Below, in pieces: positions 21,069 through 32,780 of a stretch of 64,000 bases of DNA. Origin of the DNA: Eupeodes corollae (lineage: Eukaryota > Arthropoda > Insecta > Diptera > Syrphidae). A program made the position numbers and the translations under genes. Below the pieces are notes generated by a model. That model was not told the origin of the DNA and did no database searches. It saw only the letters and a list, made by a program, of their open reading frames with translations. The DNA is taken from NCBI RefSeq assembly GCF_945859685.1, contig NC_079147.1, forward strand, positions 47,684,177-47,748,176, read 5' to 3'. Within the stretch, counting starts at the first letter, position 1, and every line of letters starts with the position of its first letter.

Positions 21069-21096
21069 TTAAATAAATAAATAAATAAATAAAAAT
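21069..21096 (+). repeat. (TAAA)n tail of LINE-Z
   Basis: Short tandem repeat of TAAA, the 3' tail that marks the end of the element. LINE-X sequence starts right after it. Confidence 0.85.
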
Positions 21097-22628
21097 TAAA
21101 GGTTTTGCAACTAACCATTTCCGTAAAGAAAATATTTATAAGAATACGAGTATTGCTAACAAATGTATCTAAAAGAAAAAGAAGATGTATGCTTGCTTAA
21201 TCGACTTAAAAGCTGCATTAGATGACGTCTTTTACAATATATCTAGAACATTTCTAAATATCAACGAAAAATTTGTATTTAAAACTTATGCTATACTTTG
21301 GGATGGGGCCGAGATTTCAAATTGGTTTCAAGCGGCTGCAGGGGTTACCCAAGGATGTATCTTCAGTCCAATCTTGTTTGCCCTTTACATTGATGATATT
21401 TCATATAATTTACAAGGTGTAGTTTGTTTTTCTGATATTCGTATAAAAGTACTTCTTTACGCGAATGACTTCGGTATCGTAGCAGATAACCCCTCTTCTC
21501 TACAGCTACAAATAAATAGGGCCAAACGTACTGCAATATCTGGGACCTTAAAATAAACTCAGGAAAAAAACAAAGATAATGGTATTTGAGGCGATGAGTT
21601 GTGAAATGTTGAGAGAAGAAAGGTGGTTTCTTAACAACCAACCTATTGATATAATACAGGAATTCAAATATCTGGGAGTGTTGGAGTCTGCTAACGATAG
21701 CTTCAATAAACATGTTCAGCGTAAGAGTAAGGAAGCTAAAGTTACTTTCAACATACTGTGGCCAACTTTCTTCTCACACAAAAACAAAGACTAAGGATCT
21801 AAATAGCGAGTTTTCCAAGTTTTCCAAGTTTTCCAAGTTTTTGGTCACACCTATTTTGAAGAAGTTGAGTTGATACAACGCCTCTTTTTGAAAAGATTAT
21901 TTCGGTTACGTAGTATGTTAAAAATTTGTAACTACATGCAAATTTTCTAACAGATTTTCTTCACACATGAAGGTTCTTCTGAGAATACAAGCAGGCCCAT
22001 TTAAGGAATGGACTCGACTTGCCCGGTTGCATAATGTTTCTCTTAAATTGACTGAGTTTAGCATAGATAACTGGCAAGATATCTTTTCGAACGTTATCGC
22101 AAAAGTTGATGAAAATATATATCTTCAACATCTTAATAAAGTATCATCATCATCAACAAAAGACATTTATAGAAATCTAAGCCACTCCTTGAATACTAAT
22201 GCCACAAATTATTTCAATAATAGACTTTCTGCGAGAGCAATAGGTACAGTTTTCAGAGCAAGGGCTGAAATATTGAACTTGAACTATATTCCTCATCGGT
22301 CAGATCTAAATCTCCTTTGCAATTATTGTAACAGTAATTAGCGTGACGATATTTACCATTTCGTAGCTATTTGTCCGATACTACAAGAAATTCAAAATTT
22401 CTATTTTTAACATAGTATCCTCTCTAGAAAACAAATGTTTGGTAAAATGAACGGATCCGTTGGGTGGACAGATCTCTACATGTTTTGTGACCATGCCTTA
22501 AATTATCGAAGACGCTTTTCAACGTTTTAAGTTTTGTTTTAATTCTGTTTTACTAAAAATATTAATTTACAAATTTCTAAACCAATTTATAATATGAATT
22601 TCTAAAAACGTAAACTAAACCGTGTGTT
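21097..22628 (+). pseudogene. LINE-X copy B, 3' half
   Basis: Begins within RT (HFRKEN, compare FRKEYSTVDNI in LINE-X2) directly after LINE-Z. Then MYACLIDLKAALDD at 21185, GVTQGCIFSPILFALYIDDI, and a catalytic box changed from YADD to YAND (LLYANDFGIVADN). Frame 21579-21794 holds FKYLGVLESANDSF. Frame 21967-22341 holds the C-terminal region LRIQAGPFKEWTRLARLHNV and AEILNLNYIPHRSDLNLLCNYC, with the last Cys/His finger (CNYC...H...C) cut by a stop at 22339. A 3' UTR follows to about 22628. A second copy with the same downstream junction lies at 50.29-52.73 kb on the other strand. Confidence 0.85.
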
Positions 22629-25239
22629 CCCACTAAGGCACCTCTCCTTATCCAGACGGCAGCAGAAAAATTCCCGAGATGAATTCAAAAGTGGCGTCTA
22701 AGTTGAACTACTTAGTGAACACCTTATAGGGTTTCTTCGAGTTATTCAGAGCCCAGGCTTATAAGGAGCGGAGTTATACTTAGGATCTGGCTCTCCAGGT
22801 TGGGGGTGGGCCGTCGGGGTGACTTCTTGCAACGTAAAAACTTCATAGTTGCAAAGCACCAACAAGCCTCGGATACGGACGGATTTACTGTTGACAACCA
22901 ACGCAAACGAATTAAGAACAACGAACTTCGGATATGCACGTGGAATGTTAGGTCTCTTAACAGACCACGTGTGGAGGCCCTAGACTGCTATAAAGTAGAC
23001 ATCACCACCATCCAGGAAATAAGAGGGTGACTGCTACCACAAAAACCAACAGCGCTTATTTGGATGCGGCTTTGTCATTGGAGCCACACTAAGGCAAGAA
23101 GTCTTGAGCTATAGGTGCATCAATAAGCGACTCATGACCATACGCATCAAGGCTAAATACGGCAACATTAGCCTAATATGCGGGCACGCCCCCAAGAGAA
23201 AGATAAAAATAAGAAAGATATGTTCTTCGAACTCTTAGACAAAACATATGGTGTCCTAGCTACGATATTAAAATATTCCTGGGTGGTATACAAAGGAACT
23301 TGGAGTTCTCCAGATCTATCTACTGTCAACCAGATTGACCATATTGCGATCGACGCCAGACACGCTTCCAGCATCATTGATGTACAAACTTTCCGAGGAG
23401 TTAACATCGACTCGGACCATTACCTCGTTCTATAGCCATGGTAACATTTCGGGTTTCCAGACCGAAGGCAAAACTGGGAGGTGCTGGGAGAAGGTACAAC
23501 GTCGAACGGCTACAATCGCTAGAGATCGCCAAACATTTTTCCAACCGAGTTACAAGTAACTTCTTTTGGAGTTCTCCAACACAATGTATCGAAAACCAGT
23601 GGCAACATTGCCAAGATGCAATCAGAGAAGCCGCCTCTGATGTGCTGGGTTTCAAACAGCCACCAACAAGGAACCCCTGGTTTGATGAGGAATGTCGGCA
23701 GGCAAATGCAGCCAAACAACAGGCACGCAAAGCGGCGCTGCATAAAAGGACGAGAGCTGCTCGTGAGCTCTATGAGCAGAAGAGGCGAGATTAACGCCGA
23801 TTTCTCAGAACGAAAAAGAGAGGGCATGAGAAGCGTGCGGTCGAAGATGTTGAGAGGTATAAAAGCAGGAATGAGGTTCGAAAGTTTTATGAACAGGTGA
23901 AACGAAATTCACAGGTACATAAACCTAGAACCAAAGGCTGCAAAGACGAAAGTGGTAACATCATAGTGGAACCGCAATCAACGCTGAGGGTACGGGAGCT
24001 CGCTTCTGCAGACTGTATAACGGCGACGACGAACCGAATTCCGCTGTCAGGCAGGATGATGATCCATTCAATATAGAATACCGACTTAGACGAAGTAAAG
24101 ATTGCCATATCTAAGCTGAAGTCTAATAAAGCGGCTGGAGCGGATGGCGTCAATGCCGAGCTCTTTAGAGCAGCAGGAGATAAGTTGGTTACGAGCATGC
24201 ACCAACTTATCTGTAAGATATGGTCGGAAGAAATCATGCCCGATGAATGAAAACTCAGTATTGTTTGCCCGATCCTGAAAAAAATAGACCCTCTTAACTG
24301 CACCAACTATAGAGGAATCAGTCTACTTAACTTCACCTATAAAATGTTTTCTGCCATAATATGTGAACGTCTTAACCATTGTCAACAACCTGATAGTTCC
24401 TTATCAGTGTGGTTTTGACCAGGAAAGTCCACAGTTGATCAAATATTAACATTACGTCAGATCCTGCAAAAAACCAAAGAACACCAAATCGACACCCACC
24501 ATCTTTTCATCGATGTCAAGTCCGCATATGGCAGCATATACAGGGACGAGCTGTAAAGACCCATGTCTAGTTTTGGTATCCCTGCCAAACTCGTCCGTTT
24601 GTGCAGGATGACCATGGAGAAAAAACAGAACCTTTCGATGTCAAAAAAGGTTTTAGACAAGGTGATGCGCTGTCATGTGATTTTTTTAACATCGTGCTTG
24701 AAAGAATAGTGCAGAGCTCACACGTCAACACTAGAGGCACTATATTTCAAAAGTCTGTCCAATTACTGGCATATGCTGATGACATTGACATAATCGGAAA
24801 AACTCAGCGTGATGTCAATGGGGCTTTTTGTGAGTTATGGGGCAGAGGCGGTAAATATCAGTTAAACGGTTAATGAGAGCAAAGCAAAGTACATGCTGTC
24901 GGCAAGAAAGGACAAACAACACCGACGTTTTGGTCAAAACACATCGACAGACGTAACTTTGAGGTAGTCAAGGATTGCGTCTACCTAAGTTCCGCTGTAA
25001 ACGCAGAAAACAACACCAGCGCTGAGATCAAACGCAGAATAACTCTTGCTAACCGCTGTTTCTTTGGACTAAGAAAGCAATTGAGTGGTAAAGTCCTCTC
25101 TCGAGGGACCAAAATGTTGCTATAGACCCTCATCATCCCCGTCCTGCAATAGCTAGGGACCGAGCTAGATGGAGAAGTTTGTAAGGTGAAGCCCTAGTTC
25201 ACACAGGACTAGCGCCACCTTAAGTAAGTAAGTAAAAAA
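22629..25239 (+). mobile_element. LINE-Y copy B, full length but inactivated
   Basis: Starts GGCACCTCTCCTTATCCAG near 22638 immediately after the LINE-X 3' UTR and ends in AAGTAAGTAAG near 25235. Recognisable parts: a 5' UTR with a GGTTGGGGGTGGGCCGTCGG stretch; LRICTWNVRSLNRPRVEALDC at about 22925-22990; endonuclease frame 23178-23435 ending NQIDHIAIDARHASS and NIDSDHYLVL; frame 23438-23794 with QWQHCQDAIREAASDVLGF and WFDEECRQANAAK; then RT pieces at 24090-24873. Frame breaks occur throughout. An S element follows immediately. Confidence 0.88.
24095..24873 (+). pseudogene. LINE-Y copy B reverse transcriptase remnants
   Basis: Broken frames with KSNKAAGADGVNAELF (near 24120-24165), IWSEEIMPDE, KSTVDQIL (near 24425), HHLFIDVKSAYGSIY (near 24500), then frame 24601-24873 with FDVKKGFRQGDALSCDFFN and the catalytic LAYADDIDIIGK. 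Stop codons near 24250, 24417 and 24555 and a deletion around 24615 (the ENARCF segment of copy A is shortened) inactivate it. Confidence 0.82.
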
Positions 25240-26410
25240 GTACAAATTACATCAACTTTGAAAATTTTGACATTTCTCGACGTTTCAATGTCCCTAGAGT
25301 CGAAATAAAAGATTTTTAAAAAGATGTCTGTGCGTGCGTGTTAACGTACGTTCGTACGGACGTACGTAGCTAAAGAACCAGGAGAGATATCGATTTCAAA
25401 TAAATTTTGTTAAACAGTTAATAAAACAGAAAGATGCAGAAAGGGCTTTCAAGAAAATTGCGTAGGTGGTTTTTTTACCATAGCAGTTTGAAAAAAAGAT
25501 GAACATTTTGGTTAACCCTAAATATCTTACGAACCAAAAACGCTAGAGACTTCAATTAAATTTTATATAATATATTGTAACGTGATATGAAAGAAGTATA
25601 TTTTTTTGAAAAAAATCCATTTATGATTTCATCTCCAAAACAATTTTGTGCAACGAAGAATAATGTTTTTGACATCTGTTAAAATTTTGAGAAAAATCGA
25701 ATTGACAGTTTTTTTTTTATAAAAAATATTGATTCATATCATATCTTTTCAAAAAACTTAAATTTAAGGCTTCAAACTTATTTTATGTTATAAGAAATAT
25801 TGTTTTCAACATTCTGAATGTTAAATAAAAGTTGGTAAAAATTGATTTTCGACTCAAATATCTTATCAAAACTTTGAGATATTGGCTTTAATTTACTTTT
25901 ATCTTTCAAAAGTTTTTTTTACAAAAATTTAAAAACCGAACAAAAATTAACAAAAGTTGGTACAAAATGATTTTCGGATCAAATATCTGTTAAAAAATTT
26001 GAGATAATAGCTTCTGACTAATTTTTACTTATAAGAAATATTGTTTTCAACATTAGGACACATTTTTAGAAAAATCGAATTGACAGGTTTTTTTACAAAC
26101 AATTAAAAACCTAAAAAAAAATTTACAAAAGTTGGTAAAAATTTACTTTCGACTCAAATAGGTTTTCAAAAATTAAAAATATTGGCTTCAAACTTATTTT
26201 ATTTCACAGAAATATTTTTTTGATATTCAGTAATTTTTATATAAAAATCCAAAAGTCCGTTTTTCATAAAAACTAAAATCTACAAAAAATAGTACGCAAA
26301 TTTGGTAAAAATTTATACGAGTACATATAGACAAACTTTTAAGCAAGACAAATCGACAGACGGGATGGGAAGTTATCAGTGTGGGTCGCCCTCCAACCTC
26401 TTTTTCTTAA
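25240..26410 (+). repeat. S element, forward copy (arm plus tandem core)
   Basis: Left arm at about 25246-25400: TTTCTCGACGTTTCAATGTC, AGTCGAAATAAAAGAT and GTCTGTGCGTGCG, followed by GTACG-rich sequence. A spacer follows with GAGACTTCAATTAAATTTTA, TATTGTAACGTGAT and ATTTCATCTCCAAAACAATT. Then comes an AT-rich core of degenerate tandem units (about 165-190 bp) built around AGAAAAATCGAATTGACAG, AAAAGTTGGTAAAAAT and TTTTCGACTCAAATATC. The copy ends near 26410 after GGGAAGTTATCAGTGTGGGT and lacks the opposite arm. No coding capacity. Confidence 0.75.
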
Positions 26411-27484
26411 TTGACTGTCAGATGTACCTAAAAAAGATTTTAATAATTTTTCGAAGAAGGGGTTATAAAAGCATTTAAATGCAAGAATCCATAAATGGCT
26501 TCCTATGTGGTGTAGGGTTTAAATATTGTTCTTTTAGTTTAAGTATTCTGCATTACAAGTTCTTCCCGGTTACCTGTTTTTCTCACTTTTAATTCAAATA
26601 AAAGTCGATTCGCATCAACATTCATAATAAATAATTATTATTTATGCACATATTTAAACAAATTAAAATATATCGATTCTTCACTTAAAAATTCATGATA
26701 AAATCTACCCAAGATCAATGTGAGCGAAAGTATTATATTGTAAGTAATTAAAAATATACAAATAAACACGAATTAATTGCGATTCGATTTTCATCATCTC
26801 TGCGTACAATAAATATAAATATTTATATGTCTGTATATTTCGTAAATTTGTATTGATTAAGTGTGTAAGTTTAATTTAAATAATAATAATTGTTTCTCTC
26901 TTTGGGATTAAACATACATGTAAGCAGGGAACTGCGTCTTCTTCTGGAAACCCAGAACTTTTTGGGTCATTCGCCCTCGATGTTGTATTCGTATTACATA
27001 AAAAAAACAATCCCGTTTATACGTTATACGAATGTAATTACATATATCTTACATGTGGAGTAATATAAATTGCGATTATTCCTTGATAATTTCACTTGCC
27101 GCACTTGGATTTATACTTACACACAATATTAAAGTTCATCGTTACCATGGATGTTCCATGGTTCACCTCAACAAGAAATGCCCTCATTCTTAAAAACACG
27201 CATTGCATTAAGCCGATGGCCATTGGGTCTCATGGATGAGGGTGCAAAAAAAGCTTTTTAATAAGGGAAATCTCAGAGCCCACGTAAAGTTCGGGTGAAT
27301 TGCCAGGTTTTGGAATTATTACGTACTTTTGAGGAATCTTTAGTATTGAACATATATAGGTATTTTGATTTTAATTGTTCCGTTTGTCTGTGTTTTTGTG
27401 ATTGATATTGCGATATTTAAAAAGTGAGTTTTTTTTTTTAAAGGAACAAAGGAAGGAAGTTATACCATTAATAATAAAAACCTA
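26411..27484. other. Unassigned AT-rich DNA
   Basis: No gene or element recognised. A sequence near 26930-27260 is slightly less AT-rich but shows no sustained open frame. Confidence 0.5.
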
Positions 27485-28990
27485 ATTTTAAAACCTTAGA
27501 ATTCTTTTTCTGTAAGTTTCTGTAGTTCATCCCAGCCTTTTGCTCTATTAAGGGTTTGGATTACTACAAATTAGTTCTTCCCGAAAATGTCCCGAAGAAT
27601 TTCTTGGATAATTGGACAAAATCCTAAAAAGAGTCTGATATTCTCACTCTCATGGCTGTTGCAGAGTTGGCATTCGATAGGCAGGTCGGTTCTCTGAGGT
27701 ATGTAGTTCAGAGAAAGTATCTCACCTCTGGCTCGTAGAATTGAAGAAATCATATCCGTTGAGTTCTTGTTGTCAAAGTAGTTTAATTCTCCAAGATTAA
27801 ACTCCAACTTACTATAGAAGTCTTTATTATGCGATGGCCTGCTTGATGAAATTTTGCCGATATTTCTCATCCAATTTTGCAACAAGGGAGTAAAGACTTC
27901 CTTTAAAACCCGTTAGATTGTCCAAATCAAATTCGATCGATTCACCCGTCAAATTATTAGATAAGATCGATCCTGGTTTGTACACAATTAAGCCGATTTA
28001 TGATGATAAACTTTAATCCTCTATTGACCATTCTTGATGAATCCAATTGGAGTATTTCGATAAAGTAATCGAAGTAATCGTGTCGATGAAAAACGGTGGC
28101 AAACCTGTTTCGATATGAAGAAAATAATTAGAAGTTGTTGATGGGAGAGCAAAGACTCGCTTCAAAAAGAAACGTAATCATTTTTCCACATCCTCACATT
28201 TCTTGTAGCCCCACACTTGCGAGGAGTAAATCATGATAGATTTTGTCCCCGCTTGAAACAGTTTATATTTTGTTGAGTGGTGTATAGATTTATTTCCAAT
28301 GCAGTTTTTCCAGGAAACGCAGAGGGCAGCCATCGCCTTCTGAAGTTTTGGCTTGATATGTTTTTTCATACAAAGGTTACTTGTTATAGTCACACCGAGG
28401 TAATTAACTTCCTTAAAAACTTGAACTTCCTGATCCTGGCACTTCCATTTTTCATAACTAGCGTATCTTCCGTGTCCTTTTCTGAAGATCATTATGTTAA
28501 ATTTGCTAAGATTGACTAATAAATTCCATGTATCGCAGTATTTTCTAAGTTTGGTTATCATTTCTAGGAGTTGGTCTGGGAATTCCGATAAAGTACGATA
28601 TCATCAGCATACAATAAGCCCGGAACATTTTCTCCCGCAAAGTTCACCCCTCCTCCCGTGTGCCCCACTAAATCCTCAATAAAAAAAGTACTTAACGCAC
28701 ATTCTTGTTTTAGGCCCATTGAAGAACTGAAATCTTCGGAAAGGCATTCCCCATCCCAAACGGCTATTGAATCTTAAGCATAAAGAGCTCTTAAAATACT
28801 GATAATTTTGGAAGATATTCCGATATTTAAAAGTTTTAGAAAAGTGTCTCTCGATCAATGCTGTCAAATGCTGCTCTAAAATCAATAAAAAAGGCACATA
28901 GTTGTTGTCCAAGGTTTATGTATACATTTGCAATATTAAATAGCAGTTAAGTAGCACTTAGATCAATGTTGATCCATTGTGATACCTTGA
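27485..28990 (-). pseudogene. LINE-X copy E, RT palm to C-terminus
   Basis: Read from high to low coordinates: CAFFIDFRAAFDSIDRETLF at about 28900-28845; a degraded QGC and YADD region near 28740-28590; frame 28561-28178 with KGHGRYASYEKWKCQDQE, VNYLGVTITSN and YSSQVWGYKKCEDVEK; the LHIETG segment near 28120-28085; and frame 27885-27571 ending AEGEILSL-type sequence and CQLCNSHESENIRLFLGFCP, the C-terminal finger with its His replaced by Leu (RLFL for HFL). Several frame breaks. Dead fragment, 5' truncated. Confidence 0.82.
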
Positions 28991-29019
28991 AGTATTGAAC
29001 TTCCCTAAAAGAAAACAAA

Positions 29020-29560
29020 ATATTTAAAACCTTTGAAGCCTATGGATTGTTTTGTTTTAGCCTTTTAGGCTACTTGTGTCTTCAATATCTTTAAGAATTA
29101 AGATGGAATGTCTGGGCAGTGTCATTGCCAAAGGATGTGGTGATGCATCTTTTACCAAAATAATTTTTGAAAGTACATCAAATAGACATTTTTATCAAAA
29201 CTTACCATTGCAATTATATCAGGTACATTTTAATCTTGAAGAAGCTGGATTTCCCTGATAAAACTATAGCTACCTTTTGAGTTCTAAAAAAATTCGGTCA
29301 ACAATATGAAAGATTGGAAAGATTGATAGACAAAGCGCAATCGTCACTCTACAGACAATGTTATTGCAAACTTAACTATGACTTAAATGAACTCAATTTC
29401 TTCGGTATGAAAACTGTATCTTCAACATATCAACAACATTTAATTATTATTATTATTATTACAACAACATTTAAAGCTAGAGGAGAAGACGTATTCCATT
29501 TTGTGGTAGTATGCTCTATCTCTATTGAGATCAGGAAGGTCTTCTTTGACTGCGCGATGA
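29020..29560 (+). pseudogene. LINE-X-like 3' fragment, opposite orientation to copy E
   Basis: Plus-strand frame 29314-29676 includes SLYRQCYCKLNYDLNELNFF and ARGEDVFHFVVVC, matching the RNMYKLLQ-NYFND-RGELLRLNY and C-terminal HF(L)-C part of LINE-X2. An ATT/ACA microsatellite at about 29441-29466 splits it. The stretch 29076-29258 may also be LINE-X C-terminal sequence, but I could not align it convincingly. Confidence 0.6.
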
Positions 29561-29696
29561 TGACGTTCAAAAAGAACAAAAAGTGTTTTAAACGAAAAGG
29601 AAAGATGGAAAATTCTGGCCGCTTTTTGCAAAGAAGCCAAAATAATATCTTTTTTCACACTAAACCTAGCCCATGATTTTGTATTATTATTATTAG

Positions 29697-30640
29697 CTGG
29701 TACGATTTTATCTGGACCTGGTGATTTATAAGGTTTGAAACTATTCAGAGCCCAAGTCAATTTTTATTTTGTAACCAGACCTTGAGGAAAAATTAAGTTA
29801 ATACCCGACCCAGGACGGTTTGCTGTATTAAGGGATTTAGAACTATCCAGGAAGTGGGTGTCTAGTAGCAGGTTTAGCGTTTCTGCGCAAGAGTTAGTCC
29901 ACGTACAATCTGGGTTTTTAAGACAACTAGGCATGGTTGGATTTGTCGAGAAAATCTTCCTTATCATTGATGCCTCCTAGGATTCTTCTATTGAGCTACA
30001 GAACGATCTGTATGTGGATCTTTTGGCTATTCTCAATTCTAGTTTTTACTTTTTGAGGGATTCTTTATAGGAGTCCCAATCTTGGGGATGTCTAGTCTTT
30101 TTTGCTCGATTGAAAAGACTTCTACAACATTTCATGAGTATTCTAGTTCAGCAGCCCACCAATATGGTTTCTTCTTTCCCCGCACTGTTATGAGGGGGCA
30201 GGCAGTTTCCATGGCTTTATTGAGGGCTGCTGTAAGTTCATCGACCTTTTGATCGAGTTCAAGAGCGCACAAGGGCGGATTCGAAAGTTCTGGTTTAATC
30301 AGATTTTTCAGAGTCGCCCTATATTTTGGCCAATCTGTTTTCCTACTGGCTATGGTGACGTCTATATCACTGAAATAAGGGAGTAAAAATACATTTAGAC
30401 TACGTTTTACTAGTATGCAGGACCTTGGGTTACCTTTTCCTGTTACATATACTGCGTAATAGCCTGAAGTAAACAATCCTCGAAGCAGGGATTTCACAAT
30501 CCAGAGCTGTGGAATGAGAACGACATCTTCCCCAGTTTTTGAAAGGTGGAGAAGAAGGGAGGTCGAAGCCATTTTAGAGTGTTGGACATTAATCTGTAGT
30601 ATTTGCAGCATTTCGGCTACAAATATGGAGATCAACCTCC
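29697..30640 (-). pseudogene. LINE-V fragment: endonuclease and start of RT (R1/LOA-like)
   Basis: From high to low: frame 30635-30132 begins EMLQILQINVQHSKMAS (endonuclease start), then EDVVLIPQLWIVK, GYYAVYVTGKGNPRSCILVK and FSDIDVTIAS. It jumps without stop to the endonuclease-RT linker, TDWPKYRATLKNL to KKKPYWWAAEL, which implies an internal deletion that kept the frame. Frame 29967-29764 carries IRKIFSTNPTMPSCL and TWTNSCAETLNLLLDTHF. Near 29760-29700 is ALNSFKPYKSPGPDKI, the RT N-terminus. It ends at an ATT microsatellite near 29684-29697. No catalytic palm remains. Confidence 0.8.
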
Positions 30641-32430
30641 ACTATTGTAAATTCCAGTTCATCTTCTTCCTCACTGCGGAGAACTTAGTTGTTCCATTAG
30701 AGATCAACTTTTGACATTTATAGTAGAAGACTTTGCTGCGACAGAAGAGGGCCCTGCTACTTTCTCATCCACTTTCATGGATGGGAGGGATATTATAGCA
30801 CTGGGATCCCCTACGTCTTGCGACATAGCTTCGAAAGAAGACTGTGCTGCGACAGAAGAGGGCCCAGCACAGTTACCCCCTAATTCTTGCGACACAGCTT
30901 TCAAAGAGGGTTGTAGAGGCTCGCATGAAGCGTGACTGTCTCGAACCCGTATCTTATCACTTCCTTATTTCGCGCTAGAGAAACCACAGCGTCTTTATTG
31001 ATTACGATAATCGCACTTCGAAAAAAGAGCCTTTGGCTCCTCCAGTTTTGCGACCTTCCAGTCGTGACAAGGGAGGTCCGGGTTGCTGATTATTTCACTT
31101 ATGTCATCTGGACATGAGGGTTCGTTCGGGATCCATGCGCGATCCTGTAAATAATGTTTTCCTTTGCAACGACGCGACGTCGAGTTTTGCGCCTAGCCAA
31201 ACTTCGCCCAGCTCTGATCGTTACAAGCGATGAGTTTGACAAGACCTTTTTTTTTTTTTATAATTAGCAAACACTAAAAGGGTTTTTTATACTTTTAATA
31301 TTCCAAAGACACAGTGTGAGCATGTGATGCCAAACCACATCCTTGTTACAGGCGTTGGATCCGGATGCTCTCTTATGACTTTGAGAAAACGTTTTCGCCA
31401 ACGATACATTCTGTACCGCACTAGAAGATGGGCAGCGACTTGACCCAAGCCCTTCTCCGGTGTTTGACACAGGAGTAACGACAGCCGATGTTGCCACCGA
31501 ACTACCGCCTGGTGTATACACAACCCGTACAGCACAAGAAGATGGGCAGTGACTTGGCACAATCCGTTCTCCGATGTTTGGCACAGGTGCAACCACAGCC
31601 GACGTTGCCTGGAGTATATATACCGGTACCGGTTTGACGCTTTTGCTCTTGTTTTTGTTTTATGTTGTTCATCTAGTTCCCATGAGTAGCCGAAGTAAAG
31701 GGGTGTCCATCTTTGCAGAGATTCGGTTACAAAGAAAAAGATAAGGCTATCTAATCCGGAGGTCGCCTTGTATCCGGATACTCCGTTAATGACTGAGTTA
31801 TTTTTAGAAATTGGGTCCTCAGCCTGGCTGATCATCGGCACGGGTCATATAACACCTTAGATCCAGCCCAATTGGTAAGTTGAAGGGAAGGATATGTTTA
31901 GGAAAAGTAGAGACGTACAGTAAGTAAGCCATAAGCGTCCCAGGAAGGAAACATTGACAGACAGTGCATTGACAGGACTCTTCTGGAGAAATAATTCCCG
32001 GGAATCATTGACCTTACTCAGCTTCCACAACTCGACAAGTTCGACGCTCAGGCAGATGTCAAATAGTTGTGCCATAGTGCATTCATCCTAGATGATAATC
32101 TTACACTGTTTTAGCACTGTCGCCTTGGATAAACGCGTCTGGGTTTCTTAAATATTAAGTGGCAGTTCAAATATTAAATGAGCTGTTCTGTCTCCATTTA
32201 AAAAAGTTGCGGCAATACTAGAATAGGCAGCGAATTCGAAAACCTTATTACATAGCAAGAATTAGTAAAATAAGAAATGTTTTGAAAGTTCCACTTGGTG
32301 CATCCAAAAAAATGAATCCACCTTGTCCCGCGGATTCGCGATCTCGCCTACCCACTTTCGGGATAAAAACTACTTTGACCTGTCTCCACGACATGAGCAC
32401 ATGTTTGAGAAAGAGGCTTTAAAAACTTGT
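30641..32430. other. Possible LINE-V 5' region plus unassigned sequence with tandem repeats
   Basis: Immediately upstream (minus strand) of the LINE-V endonuclease. Frame 30904-30704 has two imperfect copies of an AGPSSVAA(Q/K)SS motif, like a repetitive ORF1. At about 31405-31615 two tandem units of roughly 105-115 bp occur, sharing AGAAGATGGGCAG and CTCCG(G/A)TGTTTG. The 184-codon frame at 31841-31287 lies over these repeats, and I recognise no domain in it. Whether all of this belongs to LINE-V is not clear. Confidence 0.4.
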
Positions 32431-32435
32431 TCCAG

Positions 32436-32780
32436 CTATGCAGCTGGCACATCATGCAACTTTTGAAGTATGCCATCCATGCCTGGGGATTTATATGGAG
32501 AAAAAGTATTGATGGACCACAAAATATTATCTCTGGTTATAACGGAATTGACTTGCTCCACATGAGCTACGTTTAGCTCTGTGGTTTCAAGCGGTTCGGA
32601 GTTATCACTCTCGCAACCCGGAAAGTGAGTCTTCATCAGTAGCGCAAGAGATTTGGCTGGAGAGGCTGTGCAGGTTCCATTAGGCTTTTTTAGAAATGAA
32701 GGATTACAATGTTCCTTCGATAAAACTTTGCTGAGCCTTGCGGAGTCCCTTATGTCTTCGATCCACAATTATAAACTTTG
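32436..32780 (-). pseudogene. LINE-V-like fragment: linker before RT
   Basis: Frame 32768-32436: EDIRDSARLSKVLSKEHCNP, then TASPAKSLALLMKTHFPGCE, then DNILWSINTFSPYKSPGMDG, which is the start of RT. It is homologous to 29967-29700 but diverged, so it is a different copy or subfamily of the R1/LOA-like group. Truncated on both sides. Confidence 0.75.

Larger units (their letters stand above)
16834..21096 (+). mobile_element. LINE-Z: near-complete CR1/jockey-like non-LTR retrotransposon
   Basis: It has a short 5' UTR (from about GGGGAGAAGAC at 16834), ORF1 with a zinc finger (16910-17818), ORF2 with endonuclease and reverse transcriptase (about 17740-20956, broken once at about 19250) and a 3' (TAAA)n tail at about 21069-21096. 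Only one frame break is seen in more than 4 kb, so this is the youngest LINE in the window. It is followed directly by LINE-X copy B, whose upstream part is missing here. I could not identify a clear target-site duplication. Confidence 0.9.

Noticed and set aside
25240..26410. Helitron or DINE-1 identity for the S elements
   Set aside because: Tandem cores are known in DINE-like elements, but long inverted arms are not the Helitron pattern and no clear TC...CTRR ends were identified. Left unclassified.
25240..26410. CRISPR-like array
   Set aside because: The tandem units are long, degenerate and AT-rich with no regular repeat-spacer pattern, and the context is eukaryotic.
31287..31841. 184-codon open frame on the minus strand
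   Set aside because: It lies over a tandem repeat, has no recognisable domain, and another frame over the same bases is equally open. Not supported as a gene.
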